Source of the DNA: Oasisia sp. SBJ-2009
Taxonomy: Eukaryota; Annelida; Polychaeta; Sabellida; Siboglinidae
DNA: 64,000 bases
Direction: 5' to 3'
Assembly: GCA_964017155.1 (NCBI GenBank)
Contig: OZ024856.1
Span: forward strand, 43,100,921-43,164,920
Each line of letters begins with the position of its first letter. Positions within the stretch are counted from its first letter, which is position 1. The notes beneath the pieces were generated by a model that saw nothing but the letters and a program-made list of their open reading frames with translations, did not search any database and was not told where the DNA came from. Position numbers and translations under genes: made by a program. Of the stretch, positions 47,201 through 59,977 are shown one piece after another.

Positions 47201-50200
47201 TTCTAGAGAGTGGAAAGAAAGAAACAGGAGCCAGCGGCGAAGGTAAGTTAGGCAGAAGGATCACGTTGGAAAACATACTCGTTTTATTATAATAGACTCT
47301 TTCGTAATCCAAATTCAACACACATGCAACAGTTTGGTATTTCCACAATATTAACAAGTAATTTCAAGCATGTATTTTATATTTCAGCACGTTCTATCTA
47401 TATAACTGTTTTATTCTCGCCATATTGCTTCATGTATGGCGCGACAACATGTATTTAAACTGAGGATTTGGTTGAAATGTAATTTTTCACGTAAATATAA
47501 TTCAGGTTGTAGATGTTATTAGAGACTGTTAATAAAAAATACGGACAGTAATTTAGATAATTTCGTTCGGCAACATTCTAAAATGTTTTTTCTTAACAAA
47601 GGAACTCTACATTTAAAATGTCGTAACATAAGTACCTATTCTTCTAGAGAGTGGAAAGAAGGAAGCAGAAGCCAGTGACGAAGGTAAGTTAGGGAGGAGG
47701 ATCTCGTTGGAAAACATCTCGTGTTATTACTATAGACTCTTTCGTTATTCAAATTCAATGCTAACTGCATAGCAATTACCGTGCCTTTGCTATATACATG
47801 CAATAGTTTTGTATTTCCTCAATATTAACAAGTAATTTCATACATTGTTTTTCTTCAGCACATTGTATCTATATAACTGTTTTATTCTAGCGATAACACT
47901 TTATGTATGGCGCGAAAACATGCAGTTAAATTGAGGATTTATTTTTTAAACAAATTCACGTAATCGTAATTCAGGTACTACATGTTGTAAATGACAGCTA
48001 ATAAAAAATACGGACTGTAATTTATATATTTCGTTCGATAGCATTCTAAAATGTAATGTCTTACTATCGGAACTTTGCATTTAAACTATCGTAACAAAGT
48101 ATTCATTCTTCTAGAGAGTGGAAAGAAAGAAACAGGAGCCAGCGGCGAAGGTAAGTTAGGCAGAAGGATCACGTTGGAAAACATACTCGTTTTATTATAA
48201 TAGACTCTTTCGTAATCCAAATTCAACACACATGCAACAGTTTGGTATTTCCACAATATTAACAAGTAATTTCAAGCATGTATTTTATATTTCAGCACGT
48301 TCTATCTATATAACTGTTTTATTCTCGCCATATTGCTTTATGTATGGCGCGACAACATGCATTTAAACTGAGGATTTGGTTGAAATGTAATTTTTCACGT
48401 AAATATAATTCAGGTTGTAGATGTTATTAGAGACTGTTAATAAAAAATACGGACAGTAATTTAGATAATTTCGTTCGGCAACATTCTAAAATGTTTTTTT
48501 CTTAACAAAGGAACTCTGCATTTAAAATGTCGTAACATAAGTATCTATTCTTCTAGAGAGTGGAAAGAAGGAAGCAGAAGCCAGTGACGAAGGTAATTTA
48601 GGGAGGAGGATCTCGTTGGAAAACATCTCGTGTTATTACTATAGACTCTTTCGTTATTCAAATTCAATGCTAACTGCACAACACATACCGTGCCTTTGCT
48701 ATATACATGCAATAGTTTTGTATTTCCTCAATATTAACAAGTAATTTCATACATTGTTTTTCTTCAGCACATTGTATCTATATAACTGTTTTATTCTAGC
48801 GATAACACTTTATGTATGGCGCGAAAACATGCAGTTAAATTAAGGATTTATTTTTTAAACAAATTCACGTAATCGTAATTCAGGTACTACATGTTGTAAA
48901 TGACAGCTAATAAAAAATACGGACTGTAATTTATATATTTCGTTCGATAGCATTCTGTTATTAGAGACTGTTAATAAAAAACACGGACAGTAATTTAGAT
49001 AATTTCGTTCGGCAACATTCTAAAATGTTTTTTCTTAACAAAGGAACTCTGCATTTAAAATGTCGCAACATAAGTATCTATTCTTCTAGAGAGTGGAAAG
49101 AAGGAAGCAGAAGCCAGTGACGAAGGTAATTTAGGGAGGAGTATCTCGTTGGAAAACATCTCGTGTTATTACTATAGATTCTTTCGTTATTCAAATTCAA
49201 TGCTAACTGCATAACACATACCGTGCCTTTGCTATATACATGCAATAGTTTTGTATTTCCTCAATATTAACAAGTAATTTCATACATTGTTTTTTTCAGC
49301 ACATTGTATCTATATAACTGTTTTATTCTAGCGATAACACTTTATGTATGGCGCGAAAACATGCAGTTAAATTGAGGATTTATTTTTAAACAAATTCACG
49401 TAATCGTAATTCAGGTACTACATGTTGTAAATGACAGCTAATAAAAAATACGGACTGTAATTTATAAATTTCGTTCGATAGCATTCTGTTATTAGAGTCT
49501 GTTAATAAAAAATACGGACAGTAATTTAGATAATTTCGTTCGACAACATTCTAAAATGTTTTTTTCTTAACAAAGGAACTCTGCATTTAAAATGTCGTAA
49601 CATAAGTATCTATTCTTCTAGAGAGTGGAAAGAAGGAAGCAGAAGCCAGTGACGAAGGTAAGTTAGGGAGGAGGATCTCGTTGGAAAACATCTCGTGTTA
49701 TTACTATAGACTCTTTCGTTATTCAAATTCAATGCTAACTGCATAGCAATTACCGTGCCTTTGCTATATACATGCAATAGTTTTGTATTTCCTCAATATT
49801 AACAAGTAATTTCATACATTGTTTTTCTTCAGCACATTGTATCTATATAACTGTTTTATTCTAGCGATAACACTTTATGTATGGCGCGAAAACATGCAGT
49901 TAAATTGAGGATTTATTTTTTAAACAAATTCACGTAATCGTAATTCAGGTACTACATGTTGTAAATGACAGCTAATAAAAAATACGGACTGTAATTTATA
50001 TATTTCGTTCGATAGCATTCTAAAATGTAATGTCTTACTATCGGAACTTTGCATTTAAACTATCGTAACAAAGTATTCATTCTTCTAGAGAGTGGAAAGA
50101 AAGAAACAGGAGCCAGCGGCGAAGGTAAGTTAGGCAGAAGGATCACGTTGGAAAACATACTCGTTTTATTATAATAGACTCTTTCGTAATTCAAATTCAA

Positions 50201-53200
50201 CACACATGCAACAGTTTGGTATTTCCACAATATTAACAATTAATTTCAAGCATGTATTTTATATTTCAGCACGTTCTATCTATATAACTGTTTTATTCTC
50301 GCCATATTGCTTTATGTATGGCGCGACAACATGCATTTAAACTGAGGATTTGGTTGAAATGTAATTTTTCACGTAAATATAATTCAGGTTGTAGATGTTA
50401 TTAGAGACTGTTAATAAAAAATACGGACAGTAATTTAGATAATTTCGTTCGGCAACATTCTAAAATGTTTTTTTCTTAACAAAGGAACTCTGCATTTAAA
50501 ATGTCGTAACATAAGTATCTATTCTTCTAGAGAGTGGAAAGAAGGAAGCAGAAGCCAGTGACGAAGGTAATTTAGGGAGGAAGATCTCGTTGGAAAACAT
50601 CTCGTGTTATTACTATAGACTCTTTCGTTATTCAAATTCAATGCTAACTGCACAACACATACCGTGCCTTTGCTATATACATGCAATAGTTTTGTATTTC
50701 CTCAATATTAACAAGTAATTTCATACATTGTTTTTCTTCAGCACATTGTATCTATATAACTGTTTTATTCTAGCGATAACACTTTATGTATGGCGCGAAA
50801 ACATGCAGTTAAATTGAGGATTTATTTTTTAAACAAATTCACGTAATCGTAATTCAGGTACTACATGTTGTAAATGACAGCTAATAAAAAATACGGACTG
50901 TAATTTATATATTTCGTTCGATAGCATTCTGTTATTAGAGTCTGTTAATAAAAAATACGGACAGTAATTTAGATAATTTCGTTCGACAACATTCTAAAAT
51001 GTTTTTTTCTTAACAAAGGAACTCTGCATTTAAAATGTCGTAACATAAGTATCTATTCTTCTAGAGAGTGGAAAGAAGGAAGCAGAAGCCAGTGACGAAG
51101 GTAATTTAGGGAGGAGGATCTCGTTGGAAAACATCTCGTGTTATTACTATAGACTCTTTCGTTATTCAAATTCAATGCTAACTGCATAACACATACCGTG
51201 CCTACGCTATATACATGCAATAGTTTTGTATTTCCTCAATATTAACAAGAAATGTCATACATTGTTTTTCTTCAGCACATTGTGTCTATATAACTGTTTT
51301 ATTCTAGCGATAACACTTTATGTATGGCGCGAAAACATGCAGTTAAATTGAGGATTTATTTTTTAAACAAATTCACGTAATCGTAATTCAGGTACTACAT
51401 GTTGTAAATGACAGCTAATAAAAAATACGGACTGTAATTTATATATTTCGTTCGATAGCATTCTAAAATGTAATGTCTTACTATCGGAACTTTGCATTGA
51501 AACTACCGTAACATAAAGTATTCATTCTTCTAGAGAGTGGAAAGAAAGAAACAGGAGCCAGCGGCGAAGGTAAGTTAGGCAGAAGGATCACGTTGGAAAA
51601 CATACTTGTTTTATTATAATAGACTCTTTCGTAATCCAAATTCAACACACATGCAACAGTTTGGTATTTCCACAATATTAACAAGTAATTTCAAGCATGA
51701 ATTTTATATTTCAGCACGTTTAATCTATATAACTGTTTTATTCTCGCCATATTGCTTCATGTATGGCGCGACAACATGCATTTAAACTGAGGATTTGGTT
51801 GAAATGTAATTTTTCACGTAAATATAATTCAGGTTGTAGATGTTATTAGAGACTGTTAATAAAAAATACGGACAGTAATTTAGATAATTTCGTTCGGTAA
51901 CATTCTAAAATGTTTTTTCTTAACAAAGGAACTCTGCATTTAAAATGTCGTAACATAAGTATCTATTCTTCTAGAGAGTGGAAAGAAGGAAGCAGAAGCC
52001 AGTGACGAAGGTAATTTAGGGAGGAGGATCTCGTTGGAAAACATCTCGTGTTATTACTATAGACTCTTTCGTTATTCAAATTCAATGCTAACTGCATAAC
52101 ACATACCGTGCCTTTGCTATATACATGCAATAGTTTTGTATTTCCTCAATATTAACAAGTAATTTCATACATTGTTTTTCTTCAGCACATTGTATCTATA
52201 TAACTGTTTTATTCTAGCGATAACACTTTATGTATGGCGCGAAAACATGCAGTTAAATTAAGGATTTATTTTTTAAACAAATTCACGTAATCGTAATTCA
52301 GGTACTACATGTTGTAAATGACAGCTAATAAAAAATACGGACTGTAATTTATATATTTCGTTCGATAGCATTCTGTTATTAGAGACTGTTAATAAAAAAT
52401 ACGGACAGTAATTTAGATAATTTCGTTCGGCAACATTCTAAAATGTTTTTTTCTTAACAAAGGAACTCTGCATTTAAAATGTCGTAACATAAGTATCTAT
52501 TCTTCTAGAGAGTGGAAAGAAGGAAGCAGAAGCCAGTGACGAAGGTAATTTAGGGAGGAGGATCTCGTTGGAAAACATCTCGTGTTATTACTATAGATTC
52601 TTTCGTTATTCAAATTCAATGCTAACTGCATAACACATACCATAGGATGTTTTAATGTTGTAAACACTACCGAACAGAGTTTGTACTTTGGATTTTAGTG
52701 TCTAAATAAAGTGTATTATTATTATTATTATTTGCTATATACATGCAATAGTTTTGTATTTCCTCAATATTAACAAGTAATTTCATACATTGTTTTTCTT
52801 CAGCACATTGTATCTATATAACTGTTTTATTCTAGCGATAACACTTTATGTATGGCGCGAAAACATGCAGTTAAATTGAGGATTTATTTTTTAAACAAAT
52901 TCACGTAATCGTAATTCAGGTACTACATGTTGTAAATGACAGCTAATAAAAAATACGGACTGTAATTTATATATTTCGTTCGATAGCATTCTGTTATTAG
53001 AGTCTGTTAATAAAAAATACGGACAGTAATTTAGATAATTTCGTTCGACAACATTCTAAAATGTTTTTTTCTTAACAAAGGAACTCTGCATTTAAAATGT
53101 CGTAACATAAGTATCTATTCTTCTAGAGAGTGGAAAGAAGGAAGCAGAAGCCAGTGACGAAGGTAATTTAGGGAGGAGGATCTCGTTGGAAAACATCTCG

Positions 53201-53542
53201 TGTTATTACTATAGACTCTTTCGTTATTCAAATTCAATGCTAACTGCATAACACATACCGTGCCTTTGCTATATACATGCAATAGTTTTGTATTTCCTCA
53301 ATATTAACAAGTAATTTCATACATTGTTTTTCTTCAGCACATTGTATCTATATAACTGTTTTATTCTAGCGATAACACTTTATGTATGGCGCGAAAACAT
53401 GCAGTTAAATTGAGGATTTATTTTTTAAACAAATTCACGTAATCGTAATTCAGGTACTACATGTTGTAAATGACAGCTAATAAAAAATACGGACTGTAAT
53501 TTATATATTTCGTTCGATAGCATTCTAAAATGTAATGTCTTA
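44242..53542 (+). repeat. Micro-exon array, block 5 (19 exons)
   Basis: Exon starts: 44298, 44740, 45273, 45804, 46273, 46740, 47207, 47648, 48115, 48557, 49090, 49622, 50089, 50531, 51065, 51534, 51975, 52509 and 53127. From about 46190 to 51100 the order and spacing repeat 40400-45300 at a 5.79-kb offset. Near 46150-46200 a truncated unit joins two unit types through the shared string taataaaaaatacgga, consistent with a recombination junction. Confidence 0.87.
52642..52730 (+). mobile_element. Short retroposed 3' end with (ATT)n tail inside an array intron
   Basis: 89 bp with no counterpart in other units separates acacatacc from tttgctatatac and replaces the usual gtgcc. It contains aataaagtgt followed by five ATT triplets, like the extreme 3' end of a LINE or a LINE-mobilised transcript. 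No coding content. Confidence 0.65.
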
Positions 53543-56500
53543 CTATCGGAACTTTGCATTGAAACTATCGTAACATAAAGTATTCATTCTTCTAGAGAGT
53601 GGAAAGAAAGAAACAGGAGCCAGCGGCGAAGGTAAGTTAGGCAGAAGGATCACGTTGGAAAACATACTTGTTTTATTATAATAGACTCTTTCGTAATCCA
53701 AATTCAACACACATGCAACAGTTTGGTATTTCCACAATATTAACAAGTAATTTCAAGCATGTATTTTATATTTCAGCACGTTCAATCTATATAACTGTTT
53801 TATTCTCGCCATATTGCTTCATGTATGGCGCGACAACATGCATTTAAACTGAGGGTTTGGTTGAAATGTAATTTTTCACGTAAATATAATTCAGGTTGTA
53901 GATGTTATTAGAGACTGTTAATAAAAAATACAGACGGTAATTTAGATAATTTCGTTCGGCAACATTCTAAACTGTTTTTTCTTAACAAAGGAACTCTGCA
54001 TTTAAAATGTCGTAACATAAGTATCTATTCTTCTAGAGAGTGGAAAGAAGGAAGCAGAAGCCAGTGACGAAGGTAAGTTAGGGAGGAGGATCTCGTTGGA
54101 AAACATCTCGTGTTATTACTATAGACTCTTTCGTTATTCAAATTCAATGCTAACTGCATAGCACATACCGTGCCTTTGCTATATACATGCAATAGTTTTG
54201 TATCTCCTCAATATTAACAAGTAATTTCATACATTGTTTTTCTTCAGCACATTGTATCTATATAACTGTTTTATTCTAGCGACAACACTTTATGTATGGC
54301 GCGAAAACATGCAGTTAAATTGAGGATTTATTTTTTAAACAAATTCACGTAATCGTAATTCAGGTACTACATGTTGTAAATGACAGCTAATAAAAAATAC
54401 GGACTGTAATTTATATATTTCGTTCGATAGCATTCTAAAATGTAATGTCTTACTATCGGAACTTTGCATTGAAACTATCGAAACATAAAGCATTCATTCT
54501 TCTAGAGAGTGGAAAGAAAGAAACAGGAGCCAGCGGCGAAGGAAAGTTAGGCAGAAGGATCACGTTAGAAAACATATTTTTTTTATTATAATAGACACTT
54601 TCGTAATCCAAATTCAACACACATGCAACAGTTTGGTATTTCCACCATATTAACAAGTAATTTCAAGCATGTATTTTATATTTCAGCACGTTCAATCTAT
54701 ATAACTGTTTTATTCTCGCCATATTGCTTCATTTATGGCGCGACAACATGCACTTAAACTGAGGATTTGGTTGAAATGTAATTTTTCACGTAAATATAAT
54801 TCAGGTTGTAGATGTTATTAGAGACTGTTAATAAAAAATACGGACAGTAATTTAGATAATTTCGTTCGGCAACATTCTAAACTGTTTTTTCTTAACAAAG
54901 GAACTCTGCATTTAAAATGTCGTAACATAAGTATCTATTCTTCTAGAGAGTGGAAAGAAGGAAGCAGAAGCCAGTGACGAAGGTAAGTTAGGGAGGAGGA
55001 TCTCGTTGGAAAACATCTCGTGTTATTACTATAGACTCTTTCGTTATTCAAATGCAATTCTAACTGCATAGCATATACCATGCCTTTGCTATATACATGC
55101 AATAGTTTTGTATTTCCTCAATATTAATAAGTAATTTCATACATTGTTTTTCTTCAGCACATTGTATCTATATAACTGTTTTATTCTAGCGATAACACTT
55201 TATGTATGGCGCGAAAACATGCAGGTAAGTTGAGGATTTATTTTTTAAGCAAATTCACCTAATCGTAATTCAGGTACTACATGTTGTAAATGACAGCTAA
55301 TAAAAAATACGGACTGTAATTTATATATTTCGTTCGATAGCAATCTAAAATGTAATGTCTTACTACCGGAACTTTGCATTTAAACTATCGTAACAAAGTA
55401 TTCATTCTTCTAGAGAGTGGAAAGAAAGACACAGGAGCCAGCGGCGAAGGTAAGTTAGGCAGAAGGATCACGTTGGAAAACATACTTGTTTTATTATAAT
55501 AGACTCTTTCGTAATCCAAATTCAACACACATGCAACAGTTTGGTATTTCCACAATATTATCAAGTAATTTCAAGCATGTATTTTATATTTCAGCACGTT
55601 CTATCTATATAACTGTTTTATTCTCGCCATATTGCTTTATGTATGGCGCGACAACATGCATTTAAACTGAGGATTTGGTTGAAATGTAATTTTTCACGTA
55701 AATATAATTCAGGTTGTAGATGTTATTAGAGACTGTTAATAAAAAATACGGACAGTAATTTAGATAATTTCGTTCGGCAACATTCTAAACTGTTTTTTCT
55801 TAACAAAGGAACTCTGCATTTAAAATGTCGTAACATAAGTATCTATTCTTCTAGAGAGTGGAAAGAAGGAAGCAGAAGCCAGTGACGAAGGTAAGTTAGG
55901 GAGGAGGATCTCGTTGGAAAACATCTCGTGTTATTACTATAGACTCTTTCGTTATTCAAATTCAATGCTAACTGCATAACACATACCGTGCCTTTGCTAT
56001 ATACATGCAGTAGTTTTGTATTTCCTCAATATTAACAAGTAATTTCATACAATGTTTTTCTTCAGCACATTGTATCTATATAACTGTTTTATTCTAGCGA
56101 TAACACTTTATGTATGGCGCGAAAACATGCAGTTAAATTGAGGATTTATTTTTTAAACAAATTCACGTAATCGTAATTCAGGTACTACATGTTGTAAATG
56201 ACAGCTGATAAAAAATACGGACTGTAATTTATATATTTCGTTCGATAGCATTTTAAAATATAATGTCTTACTATCGGAACTTTGCATTGAAACTATCGAA
56301 ACATAAAGCATTCATTCTTCTAGAGAGTGGAAAGAAAGAAACAGGAGCCAGCGGCGAAGGAAAGTTAGGCAGAAGGATCACGTTAGAAAACATACTTGTT
56401 TTATTATAATAGACACTTTCGTAATCCAAATTCAACACACATGCAACAGTTTGGTATTTCCACAATATTAACAAGTAATTTCAAGCATGTATTTTATATT

Positions 56501-59500
56501 TCAGCACGTTCTATCTATATAACTGTTTTATTCTCGCCATATTGCTTTATGTATGGCGCGACAACATGCATTTAAACTGAGGATTTGCTTGAAATGTAAT
56601 TTTTCACGTAAATATAATTCAGGTTGTTGATGTTATTAGAGACTGTTAATAAAAAATACGGACAGTAATTTAGATACTTTCGTTCGGCAACATTCTAAAA
56701 TGTTTTTTCTTAACAAAGGAACTCTGCATTTAAAATGTCGTAACATAAGTATCTATTCTTCTAGAGAGTGGAAAGAAGGAAGCAGAAGCCAGTGACGAAG
56801 GTAAGTTAGGGAGGAGGATCTCGTTGGAAAACATCTCGTGTTATTACTATAGACTCTTTCGTTATTCAAATGCAATGCTAACTGCATAGCATATACCATG
56901 CCTTTGCTATATACATGCAATAGTTTTGTATTTCCTCAATATTAATAAGTAATTTCATACATTGTTTTTCTTCAGCACATTGTATCTATATAACTGTTTT
57001 ATTCTAGCGATAACACTTTATGTATGGCGCGAAAACATGCAGTTAAATTGAGGATTTATTTTTTAACAAATTCACGTAATCGTAATTCAGGTACTACATG
57101 TTGTAAATGACAGCTAATAAAAAATACGGACTGTAATTTATATATTTCGTTCGATAGCATTCTAAAATGTAATGTCATGACAGCTAATAAAAAATACGGA
57201 CTGTAATTTATATATTTCGTTCGATAGCATTCTAAAATGTAATGTCTTACTATCGGAACTTTGCATTGAAACTATCGTAACATAAAGTATTCATTCTTCT
57301 AGAGAGTGGAAAGAAAGAAACAGGAGCCAGCGGCGAAGGTAAGTTAGGCAGAAGGATCACGTTGGAAAACATACTTGTTTTATTATAATAGACTCTTTCG
57401 TAATCCAAATTCAACACACATGCAACAGTTTGGTATTTCCACAATATTAACAAGTAATTTCAAGCATGTATTTTATATTTCAGCACGTTCAATCTATATA
57501 ACTGTTTTATTCTCGCCATATTGCTTCATGTATGGCGCGACAACATGCATTTAAACTGAGGGTTTGGTTGAAATGTAATTTTTCACGTAAATATAATTCA
57601 GGTTGTAGATGTTATTAGAGACTGTTAATAAAAAATACAGACGGTAATTTAGATAATTTCGTTCGGCAACATTCTAAACTGTTTTTTCTTAACAAAGGAA
57701 CTCTGCATTTAAAATGTCGTAACATAAGTATCTATTCTTCTAGAGAGTGGAAAGAAGGAAGCAGAAGCCAGTGACGAAGGTAAGTTAGGGAGGAGGATCT
57801 CGTTGGAAAACATCTCGTGTTATTACTATAGACTCTTTCGTTATTCAAATTCAATGCTAACTGCATAGCACATACCGTGCCTTTGCTATATACATGCAAT
57901 AGTTATGTATCTCCTCAATATTAACAAGTAATTTCATACATTGTTTTTCTTCAGCACATTGTATCTATATAACTGTTTTATTCTAGCGACAACACTTTAT
58001 GTATGGCGCGAAAACATGCAGTTAAATTGAGGATTTATTTTTTAAACAAATTCACGTAATCGTAATTCAGGTACTACATGTTGTAAATGACAGCTAATAA
58101 AAAATACGGACTGTAATTTATATATTTCGTTCGATAGCATTCTAAAATGTAATGTCTTACTATCGGAACTTTGCATTGAAACTATCGAAACATAAAGCAT
58201 TCATTCTTCTAGAGAGTGGAAAGAAAGAAACAGGAGCCAGCGGCGAAGGAAAGTTAGGCAGAAGGATCACGTTAGAAAACATATTTTTTTTATTATAATA
58301 GACACTTTCGTAATCCAAATTCAACACACATGCAACAGTTTGGTATTTCCACCATATTAACAAGTAATTTCAAGCATGTATTTTATATTTCAGCACGTTC
58401 AATCTATATAACTGTTTTATTCTCGCCATATTGCTTCATTTATGGCGCGACAACATGCACTTAAACTGAGGATTTGGTTGAAATGTAATTTTTCACGTAA
58501 ATATAATTCAGGTTGTAGATGTTATTAGAGACTGTTAATAAAAAATACGGACAGTAATTTAGATAATTTCGTTCGGCAACATTCTAAAATGTTTTTTCTT
58601 AACAAAGGAACTCTGCATTTAAAATGTCGTAACATAAGTATCTATTCTTCTAGAGAGTGGAAAGAAGGAAGCAGAAGCCAGTGACGAAGGTAAGTTAGGG
58701 AGGAGGATCTCGTTGGAAAACAACTCGTGTTATTACTATAGACTCTTTCGTTATTCAAATGCAATGCTAACTGCATAGCATATACCATGCCTTTGCTATA
58801 TACATGCAATAGTTTTGTATTTCCTCAATATTAATAAGTAATTTCATACATTGTTTTTCTTCAGCACATTGTATCTATATAACTGTTTTATTCTAGCGAT
58901 AACACTTTATGTATGGCGCGAAAACATGCAGGTAAGTTGAGGATTTATTTTTTAAGCAAATTCACCTAATCGTAATTCAGGTACTACATGTTGTAAATGA
59001 CAGCTAATAAAAAATACGGACTGTAATTTATATATTTCGTTCGATAGCAATCTAAAATGTAATGTCTTACTACCGGAACTTTGCATTTAAACTATCGTAA
59101 CAAAGTATTCATTCTTCTAGAGAGTGGAAAGAAAGACACAGGAGCCAGCGGCGAAGGTAAGTTAGGCAGAAGGATCACGTTGGAAAACATACTTGTTTTA
59201 TTATAATAGACTCTTTCGTAATCCAAATTCAACACACATGCAACAGTTTGGTATTTCCACAATATTATCAAGTAATTTCAAGCATGTATTTTATATTTCA
59301 GCACGTTCTATCTATATAACTGTTTTATTCTCGCCATATTGCTTTATGTATGGCGCGACAACATGCATTTAAACTGAGGATTTGGTTGAAATGTAATTTT
59401 TCACGTAAATATAATTCAGGTTGTAGATGTTATTAGAGACTGTTAATAAAAAATACGGACAGTAATTTAGATAATTTCGTTCGGCAACATTCTAAACTGT

Positions 59501-59977
59501 TTTTTCTTAACAAAGGAACTCTGCATTTAAAATGTCGTAACATAAGTATCTATTCTTCTAGAGAGTGGAAAGAAGGAAGCAGAAGCCAGTGACGAAGGTA
59601 ATTTAGGGAGGAGGATCTCGTTGGAAAACATCTCGTGTTATTACTATAGACTCTTTCGTTATTCAAATTCAATGCTAACTGCATAACACATACCGTGCCT
59701 TTGCTATATACATGCAATAGTTTTGTATTTCCTCAATATTAACAAGTAATGTCATACATTGTTTTTCTTCAGCACATTGTATCTATATAACTGTTTTATT
59801 CTAGCGATAACACTTTATGTATGGCGCGAAAACATGCAGTTAAATTGAGGATTCATTTTTTAAACAAATTCACGTAATCGTAATTCAGGTACTACGTGTT
59901 GTAAATGACAGCTAATAAAAAATACGGACTGTAATTTATATATTTCGTTCGATAGCATTCTAAAATGTAATGTCTTA
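53543..59977 (+). repeat. Micro-exon array, 6.435-kb higher-order block, copy 1 (14 exons)
   Basis: Exon starts: 53596, 54037, 54506, 54947, 55414, 55855, 56324, 56765, 57303, 57744, 58213, 58654, 59121 and 59562. The next block repeats this at exactly 6435 bp. A 2.7-kb piece is also repeated within it (53596-56324 resembles 57303-60031). Copies at 54506, 56324 and 58213 have GAAAGT in place of the GTAAGT donor. Copies at 55414 and 59121 encode ESGKKDTGASGE. A 70-bp local duplication sits at about 57115-57245. Confidence 0.88.
54506..54541 (+). pseudogene. Micro-exon copy with GT-to-GA donor
   Basis: The exon body and acceptor are intact (ESGKKETGASGE), but the intron begins GAAAGT instead of GTAAGT. 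The same change is present at exons 56324, 58213, 60941 and 62759, so one mutation was spread by amplification. These copies are probably skipped or spliced at a cryptic site. Confidence 0.75.
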
